A DNA stretch of 64,000 nt, taken from assembly GCA_019279435.1 (NCBI GenBank), contig JAAALK010000082.1:13222594-13286593 (forward strand), read 5' to 3'. A program made the translations under genes and the position numbers. The notes beneath the pieces were generated by a model. That model saw only the letters and a list, made by a program, of their open reading frames with translations. It did not search any database and was not told where the DNA came from. Position 1 is the stretch's first letter. The number at the start of each line of letters is the position of its first letter. This document shows, piece after piece, positions 10,846 to 22,501 of this stretch. Origin of the DNA: Zizania palustris (lineage: Eukaryota; Streptophyta; Magnoliopsida; Poales; Poaceae).

Positions 10846-10949
10846 ATTGGTATCATAGCAGATTTAGATCACCAGTTGACATTAATTGATTTTGTGATCC
10901 ATAGGCGACATGGACAGTGTTAGCAAAATCCCTCTGTTTGATGGGATGG
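10846..10949 (+). pseudogene. Copia E primer binding site and start of gag
   Basis: TGGTATCATAGC (10848-10859) differs at one base from the common copia PBS complementary to initiator tRNA-Met. The ATG at 10910 begins MDSVSKIPLFDGM, the typical start of a plant copia gag. The frame is cut after 13 codons by the LTR of element H at 10950. The rest of E is not in the window. Confidence 0.7.
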
Positions 10950-11312
10950 TGTTGATGCCAAGATTTGGTAAAGCACAAGCCCACTAAAGATGCCACCCGG
11001 TCAGTAGAAGTCAAAGAGGATTTGGTATAAGATGGTAAAGAAAGCCCGTCCATGCTGGGGTTCGACACTCAAAGCTAGGCTTAATCATTTCGATCTCCAG
11101 TGAAGAGGTGAGTCTCGCCACCCCCAACAACCGTATCGACTAGGTCAATATCCTCACGACTGCATCAGATTGATCTCTTGAGGTGAACATCGAAACAATA
11201 TAGTCACCGGTTCTCGGTGTATCGGCTATGTCTAAGGCTGCATCAGATTGATCTCTTAGATTGATGTGATATGGGTGTGATAGTTTGAGGCTTCATCGGT
11301 TAAGTCTGTCAT
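10950..11312 (+). repeat. First part of the 5' LTR of H
   Basis: Begins TGTTGATGCC at the point where the E gag reading frame stops, and runs to the GTCAT target site of the G composite. It contains two copies of a GCATCAGATTGATCTCTT segment (11162-11179 and 11242-11259). No coding sequence. Confidence 0.55.
11308..11312 (+). repeat. Left target-site duplication of the G composite
   Basis: GTCAT here pairs with GACAT at 25080-25084 (four of five bases). The flanks of the middle LTR do not match each other or these, so the outer ends belong to one original insertion. Confidence 0.6.
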
Positions 11313-12353
11313 TGTTGATAGCAAAAAATGGCATTAATGGTTAAGATTGTCAAAATATCAATTTTGGTAATTTGGGCCGAAAATGCACATATCAAGGGTT
11401 AGGCCGAAGCCCTATATGGCCGAAGGACCACTGGGCTACGGGCTTTGGAAGCTTCCAGCCAGCCCACAACCTTCAGCCCGGAGTCCTTCGGAGGCCCACT
11501 CCACCGAAGCTTTGGCCCGAGGAGCAGGCTTCGGCAGGCCTACCCGAAGGCCCACTTCGGGCAGAGTTAGAGATTGAGTCCGATTTTTGACTAAGTCTTT
11601 TACGCGTGATCAAATAGAATTCTACCATATTAGGCTTAGAGATTAGAAGTCTAGCCCCTATAAATATAGGGGTGAGGCCGATTCAAAGCCCCCCCAACAC
11701 AAATTAACCACAAAGCCCTAGCTTTGAACCATGCTTTACTTTATCTTTATTTTCTGTATTCTTCGTGGGTTTGCCTGGAAGCCCTCCGACGACCACTTCG
11801 GAATAGTGGTAATCCTTTTTACTTTGCCTGTGAAGTATCTGTTAATCTACTTAATAGATTGCTATTGCCTTGTTACTTCACCTGTGAAGTATCCGTTAAT
11901 CTACATAATAGATTGCTATTGCCTTGTTACTTCACCTGTAGCTTACTGTATCGGAGACTTCGCACCGAACCCCATTGTTCGGAGGTGATTGTCGTGTCTA
12001 GATCCGTTCGAAGTTCGTCTTCGGCCAGATCAGTCTGAACGCCGAAGGTACCCTTTAGCGGGACACTTCGCACTAGACGTCGAAGGTACACTTCAGCAAC
12101 ACCCTTCGCACCATACTTCGAACAGTCAGGTTCCGCCCGAATTCTGACTTGTTCTGTTTAATATATTTCTTTTGGCTAATTAGATTATTTATGTGTGATC
12201 TGATTACCTGGCGACTCCACCCCCCTTACCATGACTAAGGGTAGTCGGAACACGACGTCGGTGTTGTGTTACGCTTAGGCTTGTCCCTAAGTATCCGCAC
12301 ACTTTTGGATCGTCGAACTAACCCAAGTGCGGGGGCACGTTTTCATGTCAACA
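11313..12353 (+). repeat. 5' LTR of G1 (1,041 bp, internally deleted)
   Basis: Starts TGTTGATAGC and ends CATGTCAACA. TATA box at 11659-11666. Against the G2 LTRs it lacks about 240 bp around 11935 (between a CTTCACCTG and a TAGCTTACTGTATC block). A PBS-like TGGCGACTCCGCTGGGGA follows at 12361-12378, seven bases after the LTR end. Confidence 0.85.
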
Positions 12354-12392
12354 CACTTTTTGGCGACTCCGCTGGGGAGAAGCTATGCCAAC

Positions 12393-13109
12393 ATGACGGG
12401 TACATCTACATCGACCGACGGTACATCTACAACGACTACTATGCCTACACCGCCGATGGACATCGTAGGAGGCACGAAAATCAACAACCGCAACATCCTA
12501 ACACCTACTCTTGAAGATATTCAAGCAGAAGACCGAGCAGAGATCGAGGCAAAGATGAAGGCGCTCTAAGACATGATGCTTGGGAGCTACATCAAGACAC
12601 GTGTGAGCTTCATCTTCTTTAGAGATTGAGCAAAAAATAGCCACATCGGTAGATCACGCTGTTAGCGCTTCGCTAGCCAACCGTTTAGATTCAGCAGTAA
12701 GCTCCCATGTAGAGGCGACAGTTAGAAGGTTCGACATTACTAAGGTCGTACCATCATCCCCTATTGCTAGTATACCTCCGGTAAATCATGTGTACAACAG
12801 AACTAACGGTAGCACTAGCAAGACCATTGCGTCTCTGGTCCCAACATTCATGGTCGAGACTAGTCATTATGCTTACGGCCAAGCCAACACCACGTACCAC
12901 GCACCACCACCACCTGCATCGGCGCCAGCCCTGCCCGCGCCACCCGCACCACATGCACAGGCGCCTAGGCTCAAGCACGTCGTACAGCTAGCGCACAGGG
13001 AAGAGGCCCATGGCCGACACGCTAATATCCCACCGTGTGTCGGGCCCCCACACAAGAGACGTGTGTAGGCAGCAGGCCAAGATGACCTAGAGGAGCGAAT
13101 CCGCGCACT
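12393..13109 (+). pseudogene. G1 gag, N-terminal fragment
   Basis: ATG at 12393 begins MTGTSTSTDGTS, a Thr/Ser-rich start matching the gags of G2 and F. The frame stops at TAA 12567-12569. About 60 bp is missing near 12615 relative to F, apparently between CTTCATC and TCTTCTT. Homology to the F gag continues to 13109, where the G2 LTR starts in the middle of the gag. The Retrotrans_gag core domain is absent. Confidence 0.75.
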
Positions 13110-14392
13110 TGTTGATAGCAAAAAATGGAATCAATGGTCAGGATTGTCAAAATATCAATTTGGTAATCTGTGCCAAAAATACACATGTCCCGGGTTAGAC
13201 CGAAGCCCTGCAGGGCCGAAGGACCATTGGGCTATGGGCTCCGAAAGCTTTCAGCTAGCCCACGGCCTTCGGCCAGAAAGCCTTCGGAGGCCCATGCCGC
13301 CGAAGCTTCGGCCCGAGGAGCAGGCTTCGATGGGCCTAGCCAAAGGCCCACTTCGGCAGAGATAGAGTTGGACACGAGTTCAGCTAAGTTTTTATCTCTA
13401 TTCAGTCGAATTATAGCAGATTAGATCAGAGGTCTAGCCCCTATAAATATAGAGGCGAAGCAAGTACAGAAGCCCCCCCAACACAAATCAACCAAAAAGC
13501 CCTAGCTTTGAATCACATTTATTTATCTTTACTTTTCTGTACTCTTCGTGGGTTTTCCTAAAAGCCCTCCGATGGCCACTTCGGAATAGTGGTAACCCTT
13601 GTTACTTCGCTTGTGAAGTATCCGTTAATCTACGTAATAGAATGCTATCGCCTTGTTACTTCGCCTGTGAAGTATCCGCTAATCTGCATAATAGATTGCT
13701 ATCTTCGCTACTAGTGCAACACTTGGCAGAATTTGGTCCTCAGGCCGAATTAGTACTTTGAATCTTATCTGTTGCAGGTTACCTACATTCGGAGCTACTT
13801 CGTCCGAGGTGTCCGGAGCTGAGAGATCGGTTTCAGAGGTTACCAGAACACCCTTCGGTGAGACTTTTGCTTCGACAGCATGTTCCGTCAGCAAACTTCA
13901 TCATGATAGGCTTCGCCACGCTCGCACCCGCTTCGAACGAAGTCACGTTCGCGTGTTGCATTTGAGCCATTATCCTGTAACTTACTGTATCAGAGACTTC
14001 ACGCCAACCCCACTGTTCAGAGGTGATTGTCCCGTCCAGATCCGTTCGGAGTTCATCTTTGGCCAGATCAGTCCGGACGCTGAAGGTACCCTTCGGTGGA
14101 ACACTTCGCACTAGAAGCCGAAGGTACGCTTCGGCGACCCCCTTCGCACCATACTTCGAAGCAGACAGGCTCTCACCGGTTTGTTGATTTATTATGTTTA
14201 ATATATTTCTTTCGGTTAATTGGACTATTTTGTGTGATCTGATTGCCTGGCGACTCCACCCCCCTTACCACGGCTAAGGGTAGTCGGAACGCGACGTCGG
14301 TGTTGTGTTACGCTTAGGACTGTCCCTAAGTATCCGCACACTTTTGGATCGTCGAACTGACCTAAGTGCGGGAGCACATTTTTGTGTCAACA
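13110..14392 (+). repeat. 5' LTR of G2 (1,283 bp)
   Basis: TGTTGATAGC...TGTGTCAACA. TATA box in CCTATAAATATAG near 13441. It carries repeated CTTCGGCG/CGCCGAAGG-type segments in the right third. A degenerate PBS (TAGCAACTTCGCTGGGGA, 14400-14417) follows; its F equivalent is TGGCGACTCCGCTGGGGA. Confidence 0.88.
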
Positions 14393-14431
14393 CACTTTTT
14401 AGCAACTTCGCTGGGGAAAAGCTATGCCAAC

Positions 14432-17400
14432 ATGATGGGTACGTCTACATCAGCCACCGGTACATCTACAATGACTACTACGTCTACGCCGCCGATGGAC
14501 ACCATAGGAAGCACGGATATCGACAACCGCAACATCCTAACACCTACTCTTAAAGATATCCCCGTAGAAGACCGAGCAGAGCTCGAGGCAAAGTTAAAGG
14601 CGCTCCAAGACATGATGCTTGGGGGCTACGTCAAGACCCGTGCAGGCTTCATCAACCACGACATCATCACCCCCGACCTTGCTCGGGTCCAGGTAACACC
14701 CGTATCGCCTCATTTATCTTCTTTAGAGATTGAGAAAAAAATAGCCACATCAGTAGATCAGGCCCTTAGCGCTTCGCTAGCCAACCGTTTAGATTCAGCA
14801 GTTAGCTCCCAGGTAGAGGCGACTCTTAGAAGGTTCAGCTTTACTGAGGCCATACCACCAGTCCCTATTGCTAGTGCACCTCTGGTAAATCATGTGTATA
14901 GCAGAACTGACGGTAGCACTGGCAAGACCATTACGTCTCCGGCCTCAACACCCATGGCTGAGACTAGTCATTATGCCTATGGCAAAACTAACACCACGTA
15001 CCACGCACCACCACCTGCGCCGGTACCAGCCCTGCCAGCGCTGCCCGCGCCACATGCATAGGCACCTGGGCTCGAGCACATCATACAACTAGCACGTAGA
15101 GAGGAGGCCCCTTGCCGACACGCCGATATCCCGCCACGTGTCGCGCCCCCGCATGAGAGACTTGCACAGGCAGCATGTCAGGATGACCTAGAGGAGTGGA
15201 TTCGCGTGCTATTTAGGGAGTGCACCGGTTTCGTGCCTAAGGGCCGGGTTAGAGTTTACTGGAAGCCATATCCCGAACATTTCGATACAGTACCCTACCC
15301 CCATGGCTATAGAATCCCTGAATTCACTAAGTTCGATGGCGAGGGTAGCAAATCCACACTAGAGCATGTTAGTCAATTTTTATCACAATGTGGTGAAGCT
15401 AGCGGGATAGATGCTCTAAAAATTAGACTATTTTCTCTCTAGCTATCCAGCACCGCTTTCAGTTGGTTTTCGGCGCTCCCGCCGAACTCCGTTCAGACGT
15501 GGGATGTTTTAGAACGAAAATTCCATGATTACTTTTACACAGGTGAGACATAACTCTAGCTTTCGCACTTGACATCAGTTAGGCAGAAATCTAACGAGAA
15601 CGTCTCCGAGTACATCAAGCATTTTATGGATATTAGAAACCAATGTTTCAGCCTTAATATTTCGGTAAGAGATTTGGCGAAACTAGCTTTTAATGGGTTG
15701 CGTTCCAATATTAAAGAAAGATTAGACAACCAGGACTTTTTAGAGGTTAGTGAGGAGCCATGTTGAAGAGCATGGGCCTCATGGCTCCAGATGTGATGAG
15801 TGAATGTCAATGGAAGTCGAAGAGGACATGAAGAGAAGACCTGCTATGTCTGGGCCACATGTGACTCGGGTACACGGGCATCGAGCGACTGTCGGGCAGA
15901 GGGGCCGCGAAGTCAGGCTGGCCTAATCCGAGTACATTGGCTAGGAGCAGCAAAGGATCCACTGGTTTGTTGACTGGGATTGACTCAGGTACACGGGCAA
16001 CGAGCGATTGCCGGGCTGAGGGAACCCGATCTGGCTACCCGATGCGAATACGGTGGACGCTTTGTCAGTTTTGGCACAAAACTGACCGCTGATCTCGGAT
16101 CTGACCATTCTTAGGCGAAGTCGTAGCTGCTACGAAAGCTCCGCATCAGGACAAGTTGACTTTATTTATGTTTTTACTATTTTGCCTTTAGGCCCACAGT
16201 CTGTCAGTCGAGTCTGTAAAAAAACCTAAGGGCATTTAGGTCTTTTCCATTTTTATTTCAGCGTCTGTAAAACCCTAGGGGTATTATTGCATTTTCCCAT
16301 GTATTGGGCTGCCTATAAAAGGGCCCTAGTCCCTAGAGTTAGGGTGAACCATTTTTGAGAAATCACTTCACCAATTCAGAAATTTGTGGGTCATTTTTTC
16401 TTGCGTTCCTTTCTTCTCCACCACCGGCGTCTGTTCTTCTCGCAAGCCGTCGCCGCCTTCGTTTGTTTCTTTCCCCATGCGATTTTTCCCTGTCTCCGGC
16501 GAGATATCACGAATGTAGCACCTAGCCGACAACCTATGCTATAGGGTGGCACGCTACATAGCCTAGCTCTACTGGCCTACGTGTAGCAGCAGGAAGCTAG
16601 TGCGGCTAGCATCACTAGCACAGCTAGCACGGCTAAAGCAGCAACACGCTAGCCTGCCAGCTTCATCATTGCAAGGACTTCTATGCGCTATTGTCCTTGG
16701 CTCTTGCGCAAGCTGCTTAGCACGTGTCGGTCTTGCCTCGGCGTGATGCACGACGGCCGTGCTTGATGCGTAGGTGGGATCGCGTGGCTGGAGGTGCGGT
16801 GTGAATATCCTGGCAGAATGCACAAGCACGTTGCGTTGTGCACTACTTCACGAGTTGTCACATCCGGCCAGAAGAGGAACGCTGTGCAGAAGGCTCTGCA
16901 GTCGGCACGACGGGTTGCAGTGCTGCTGGCATGCGTGCAGGCCAGGCGTTCGACCAAGTGACCAGGAGACGTCCCATGAAACAATAAAATCCCTATGTTT
17001 ATCTTTCCTCGATTTTCATGCATCAAAATATTGTTGTTGATTAATCTGAGCTTGTTTGAATGGATGCAAATAATTTAGTTTCATATCGATTCATGCACGT
17101 TTATATTCCTTTGTGATCCATTTGCATGCGATGTATTTGTTTAAATGCCTATGATGATTTACTTTCATGAAGCTTGAATACCCATGTTTTGAATGATTTT
17201 TTAATCTGCCTTTGAACACTGCGGTGGTGTCTTTTCATCTGAGACACCGGTCTTTTTTAGGCTAGATTATTTTTGGCTTCCGTAGTGTGTTCCTTTCCTG
17301 CTGGTAGTTTGTTTGAGGTGCGTTGGGTGTTGGGAGAAGGCCATTGATTCGAAAGAATTTTTTAGGTGTCCATTCACCCCCCCTCTGGTCGCTACTTTTG

Positions 17401-18200
17401 GTCCTACAGTTAGCCAAGTCCTGCAGCAGGCTCTGGTCCAAGAAGGCCAAACCAAAGATAAAAAGTTTATTAAAACGTTTAACAAGCCTAGGGCTGAAAT
17501 CCACGTCATGGAATGCTCCGACGAGGTGGAATCAAAAGAGGAGGATTCAGCCGACATGTACGCGACCGAATGGGTTTGGAACACTAAGAGTAAACCTATC
17601 ACTTGCTCCGAATTATAGCCGTCTCCCACGAAGAATCGGCCTAGTGAGGTCAAGTACTCATTCAATATAACTAAGTGTGATAAAATATTTGATTTTCTCT
17701 TAAAGAACCGGCATCTCAGATTGCCTAAAGGTCAAGTCATTCCCTCTACCGATGAGCTGAAGAAACATCCATACTGTAAGTGGCATGACTCACATTCACA
17801 TAATACTAACGATTGCAATGTTTTTGATGGCAGGTTCAATCGGCCAAAGAAGAAGGACAATTGAAAATATACCACAATCCAAAGATGAAGCTAGACAAAG
17901 ATCCTTTCCCCGTCAACGCCGTCGACCTCGGTGAGAAGAAGGTATTGATTTGGCCAGAACAGGCCTAGTCGACTAAGGGGGCAATGTAATTGTTGGAGAA
18001 ACACGCACACACACACGCACACTCATACTAGAGAACCCTGAGGTGGGAGTGTGGAAATAGAACATTAACATCCCTTCGGCTAAGGCTCACAAGAGGCCGT
18101 ATGTAACATACACGATGTTGTTAAACAAGCATCAACGAAAAGCCAAGGAAGCAGGTCCCCGCGCTAAAAAACTAAGTCAGCCGAAGGGCCCATGACTCCT
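14432..18200 (+). pseudogene. G2 gag, interrupted by solo LTR S1
   Basis: ATG at 14432 begins MMGTSTSATGTS. The frame is broken by TAG at 15059-15061, by a stop after residue ALKIRLFSL near 15442, and further on. The Retrotrans_gag-like core is recognisable at 15200-15750 and 17409-17620 (EYIKHFMDIRNQCFSLNIS, VLQQALVQEG), split by S1. A zinc-knuckle-like YCKWHDSHSHNTNDC lies near 17770-17815. Gag would form the particle and bind RNA. Comparison with the uninterrupted F gag (33739-34377) makes the assignment firm. Confidence 0.8.
15751..17408 (+). repeat. Solo copia-type LTR S1 (1,658 bp)
   Basis: Begins TGAGGAGCCATG and ends TTTTGGTCCTACA. Perfect 5-bp target duplications GTTAG flank it (15746-15750 and 17409-17413), and removing it restores the gag sequence seen in F. 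TATA box TATAAAA at 16314-16320. There is no PBS, PPT or coding region, so it is a solo LTR left by LTR-LTR recombination. Its end resembles the E LTR and the whole matches S2 in the other orientation. Both parts hold repeated GTACACGGGC and CGAGCGA blocks at 15860-16010. Confidence 0.9.
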
Positions 18201-18207
18201 AGAGGGT

Positions 18208-18448
18208 GGCTTTGGACCGCAGTGACTGATCCCTCCTCGTGATGGCTTCTGACCGCAGTGGCCGAACCCTCCGCATGGTGACTTCGGACCACAGTGGCCG
18301 AACCCTCCGTGCGGCGACTTCAGACCACAGTGGCCGAACCCTCCGCACAGTAGCTTCGGACCACAGTGGCCTAATGCTCCGTGTAGTGGCATCAGACCTC
18401 AGTGGCCGGATTCCCCGTACAGTAACTTCTGCCCCCAATGGCCGAACC
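18208..18448 (+). repeat. 36-bp tandem repeat in the G2 gag-protease spacer (12-residue units)
   Basis: About seven units of 36 bp encode degenerate copies of GDFGPQWPNPPH. The invariant core is PQWP. Two units contain stops. Element F has a shorter, more diverged set at 34783-34960. The spacing is an exact multiple of three, so the array grew while coding. The downstream stretch 18450-19141 is the rest of the spacer: Pro- and Ser-rich in frame, many stops, no domain recognised. Confidence 0.75.
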
Positions 18449-19141
18449 TCGTACCACTCTTGATAAGTCCTTCGATAGGATACTTTGGCCCGCACTGGTC
18501 GAACATACCTCCGGCCTAGCAGAACCCCTCGTTGATATGGTCTAAGACACCGTCGACTTTGCCGAATCCCCTTCCAGGTAACGGGTTCGGCTCATAGTGG
18601 GTGAGGCCACTAGAGCCGCCGATACCTCCGCCGTACAACTGGGCAGGGGCTCCATGGGCTCCTTATGTATCACAACCGGAGTACCCTACGCAACCTAATG
18701 CTATGCCTTGTTTTCCTTCGGAGTAATATGAATGACAAGGACAAACAGACACAGCGGAGGGAGGCATCATCCACAGACTGTCTGTGGGTACCTCCGAATC
18801 AGCCTATACAGAGCAAAGTCGAAGGATACAGGCGCGAAGAGGCCGAGGATAGGGAGTCTGAAGCTATAACAGTAAGACTGGGGTCCTAGGAAGTCCCAAT
18901 CCCGAAGGCCTTATCACCGAAGTCTGATGGAGGTAAGTCCCTTGCTTCGGCCGGAGCCCACGCCAAAGCCTCGTCCGATCAGCTGAACAATGCCGGTCCG
19001 ATTGCCGGGGTCCGCAGCGAAGACTCCTCCGAATTCAGAGGGCACGAGGCTGAAGGGGGCAGTACCACTTCGGCTAGAGTTGATAGGAACAAGGCAGTAG
19101 CATCTGGCACCAAGCCACAACAATCTTGGGCAACTCCAGGC

Positions 19142-20055
19142 ATGTCCAAATCACAAAAGAGATGTCTGCAACGGCTGCGCGCACTAGAGATGCGCGAGAA
19201 GAAAGGCGAGGACGAGCGGGACGCTGTTTTTGAAGAAATCCGCCCTCGACCAACTACAAGACAGGTATGGAGGATGAATATGGTTGAGATGACCAACCCG
19301 ACTCCTAGCCCGAGCGATGATGATGACGACATGCTCGACGATGACTACTCACTTGTCTTTGAGGGGCTTGCACCCTATGCGATGGACATCAACGTCATCA
19401 CGCTTCCAGCCGAGTTCGCCCCGCCGCAGGATGAGGCCGAGGTCGCTCAATTGAATCTCACCCAACACAATGCTATCTTTGAGAAGCCCGAGGACTCGGC
19501 TCGCCATCTGAAGCCTTCTACGTCAGAGGTCACATTGACAGAAAGCCGATTTGCCAGATGCTTGTCGATGGTGGCACCACTGCTAACTTAATGCCTTACT
19601 CGTTATTGAAGAAACTTGGCAAGGACAAGGATGATCTAAAGAAGACCAACTTGATGATCAACGGCTTCAGCGGTGAGAGTTCCGAGGCCAAGGGCGAGCT
19701 CTCCATGGAGTTGACAGTGGGCAACAAGACATTGCCAACAGTATTTTTCGTTGTCAATGTACAAGGTAACTACAGCGTGCTGCTTGGGCGTGACTGGATT
19801 CACGCGAATTGCTGCATTCCTTCTACTCTGCACCAGTGCCTAATTCAGTGGGACGACGATGAAGTAGAGGTCATTCCTGTAGATACTTCAGCCCATGTGG
19901 CGTTGGCCGATGTATCAGTTGACGCCGTTCACAACAAAGTAGAGTGTCTATCAGGTATAGATCTTTTAGATTACGATTTTGTTAGCGTATCCAGAGGAAA
20001 TTTTGTACTAGTGTCTGTAAATCCGGCTGGTGTAGCACAGCTATTTTTGTATTAG
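19142..20055 (+). pseudogene. G2 spacer and aspartic protease
   Basis: The region starts MSKSQKRCLQRL, passes an acidic SDDDDDMLDDDYS stretch and leads to a retropepsin-like domain. A frameshift near 19516 separates ARHLKP from the protease core, which continues in another frame as MLVDGGTTANLMPYSLL (19558 on). The DGG form of the active-site loop is intact, and GNYSVLLGRDWIHANCC follows. The protease would cleave the gag-pol polyprotein. Confidence 0.8.
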
Positions 20056-20186
20056 TAGTCATGACTAGCAATAGAAATCTGGATTGGCTAAAGTCTCGTG
20101 GAGAGTAGTATCGGTCTAATAAATACGGTATTGTCGAGGCCATCGAAGACTTTAGCGAAGTAGAGAAATTAGGGCAAGGATTTGCG

Positions 20187-21713
20187 TTGGTCGATCCCTT
20201 AGAAGAAATTGACATAGGCGATGGTAGCATCCCGAGGCTGACTTTTGTAAACCAACATTTACAGCCTGATGAAAAGGCCGAAGTAATAAAGTTGCTTCGG
20301 TCGTATGTCGATTGTTTCACATGGGAGTATAGCGAGATGCCGGAACTAAGCCGTGAGCTCATGGAGCATCGGTTACCTATCAAGTCCGGGTTTAGGCCTT
20401 ATAAACAGCCTCCTAATCGCTTTAACTTGGCCATCTATGACCGAGTTAAAGAAGAAGAAGAGCGACTGCTCAAAGCTGGATTTATTAGGCCATGCAGGTA
20501 CGATGAATGTGTTGCTAACATTGTGCCTATAGAGAAGAAAGGGAGCGTCAAGATATGAGTGTGTATTGATTTCAAGGATCTGAACACGGCCACTCTGAAG
20601 GATGAGTATCTGATGCCGATAGCCAACATGATAATCAACGATGCTTCAGGGCACAAGGTACTAAGTTTTCTTGATGGCAATGCTGGTTATAATCACATCT
20701 TTATGGCCAAAGAGGATGTCTATAAGACAGCCTTTCGATGCCCTAGTTTTGTCGGTTTATTCGAATGGGTCGTTATGACTTTTGGTTTAAAAAATGCTGG
20801 CACCATGTATCATCGTGCTATGAACTTAATCTTTCATGACTTGTTAGGAGGTATGTTAGAAGTTTACATTGATGATGTTGTAGTCAAATCAAACGCTGTG
20901 GGAAACCATTTAGCCGATTTGAATGTTGCTTTTGATAGGATGCGACAGTATGGTTTAAAGATGAACCCACTCAAATGTGCTTTTGGCATGTCAGCGGGTA
21001 AGTTCCTAGGTTTCATGATTCATGAGAGAGGCATAGAGATTGATCCTAAGAGGCTTGAGAAACTTAGAAACGTTCCAGCGCCAACATGCAAAAGGGATGT
21101 ACAAAAGTTGCTAGGCAAGATGAATTATTTGCGTCGCTTTATATCCAACTTGTTTGGCAATATTGATGCCTTTGTCCCCATACTCCAGCTAAAGAATGAG
21201 GCCGAGTTTACTTGGGGGGAAAGCCAACAGAGTGCTTTTGAGAAAATCAACGAGTGCTTGTCATCACAGCCCGTGGTGAGAGCACCTAAAGCCGGCATTC
21301 CATTTCAACTGTACATCGCTGCTAAAGATAGCGTGATTGGGACTGCGCTAACCCAGGAGGAAGAAGGAAAAGAGTACATCATAACGTTCTTGAGCCACCG
21401 CCTACTGGACGCCGAGACCAGGTACGCGTTTATGGAACGTTTGTGTTTATCGCTTTAGTACGTGTGCACCAAATTGCGCCACTATCTTCTCCCTACTACA
21501 TGTGTTGTCGTTTGCCAAACCGATGTTATAAAACACATGTTGCAAAAGCCGATTCTAAGTGGAAGAATCAGAAAGTGGGCTTACGCTCTGATCGAGTATG
21601 ATTTGGCGTATGAACCCCTAAGAGCTATGAAAGGCATGATCGTAGCCAATTTTATAGTTGATCAACACATAGATTGGAGTGGCAATGTTGCTTTGATTGA
21701 GGTAATACCATGA
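20187..21713 (+). pseudogene. G2 reverse transcriptase and RNase H
   Basis: Ty3/gypsy RT. The fingers region GFRPYKQPPNRFN is followed by a TGA at 20556-20558 where F has CGA. The palm carries YIDD (20865-20876), then the connection and RNase H (FQLYIAAKDSVIG, FLSHRLLDAETRYA). A TAG after LCLSL at 21456-21458 breaks the RNase H; the frame then resumes to 21713. Order and motifs fit the Tat lineage. Copies DNA from element RNA. Confidence 0.85.
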
Positions 21714-22387
21714 AAACTTTACTTTTATGGTTCAGCTTGCAAAAATGGCCAAGGTATTGGAGTGGTTCTCATATGACCTAGCGGAATGCACTTTGAGGCC
21801 TCGGCTCATTTAGAGTTTCCTTCTACTAATAACCAAGCTGAATGCGAGGCTTTACTGTTAGAGCTTGAATTGTTAGATTCCATGGGTGTTAAACATGTCC
21901 ATGCGCATGGTGATTCCCTATTAGTAGTGCAACAAGTGCCTAAGAGTGCTCAATGTTTTAATGGCTTGCTAAACAGCTACTTGGATAAGTGCCTGTACAT
22001 AGTTGCTACTTTTGATGACTTCAAAATTTCTCATGTGTCAAGAGAGGTCAATTCAATCGCAAATGATTTGGCTCAGCAAGCATCTGGTTACCAAGTCAAG
22101 AGAGGAAAATTTTCTGTATGGGAGAAGCCGATGCTTAGTCTCACTGCCGAAGCCAGTTACTTCGGGCCAGTGCACCCTCTGGGTTGGACCCCTCCAGCTG
22201 CCAGAGGCTACTACGCGCCGAGGTCACAAGATCGGAGTACTTGGCCCACCGAGGGGTCTGGCATGCCGGAGACCATGAGCCAAAGTCCTCCGCACTGTGA
22301 GGGCCTCCGGGAGCCCAGACCATCCGGTAGAGGGCTTTGGTCTGATATACTCCGCACTGCTAGTCCGGCTAGGCTTCGGCAGAAGTA
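21714..22387 (+). pseudogene. G2 second (archaeal-type) RNase H and Pro-rich linker
   Basis: Residues equivalent to the F motif YFDGSACKNGQGIG start here but in a broken frame. TNNQAECEALLLELELLDS, HGDSLLVVQQV and REVNSIANDLAQQASG follow in the 21786 frame. A second RNase H of this kind after the normal one is the hallmark of the Tat lineage. It runs into a Pro/Ser/Arg-rich linker rich in TTCGG and CCGAAG, of about 85 residues, before the integrase. Confidence 0.78.
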
Positions 22388-22501
22388 GGAAGGCTAGGGG
22401 GGCACCCCAAAATAACTAGCCTAGAGACCTTTTCAGGGAGTGAGCTAACAAAACCCTCTGAAGCCCATAAGGGCGATTGGAGAATTCCAATTGTCCAGTA
22501 T

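Noticed and set aside
12754..13121. His/Pro- and Gly/Trp-rich frames on both strands
   Set aside because: Low-complexity gag sequence (ACC and CAC runs) of G1 read in shifted frames; the F and G2 gags have the same DNA in the proper frame.
16400..16960. GC-rich stretch with many CpG and open frames on both strands, looking like a gene start
   Set aside because: It lies wholly inside solo LTR S1, with perfect target duplications outside; the frames have no recognisable domain and are not shared with S2.
18001..18030. (AC)n-like run in the G2 spacer
   Set aside because: Very short and imperfect; F has the corresponding coding sequence (CGCACTCGCACACTCG) so it is a small slippage expansion, not a notable microsatellite.
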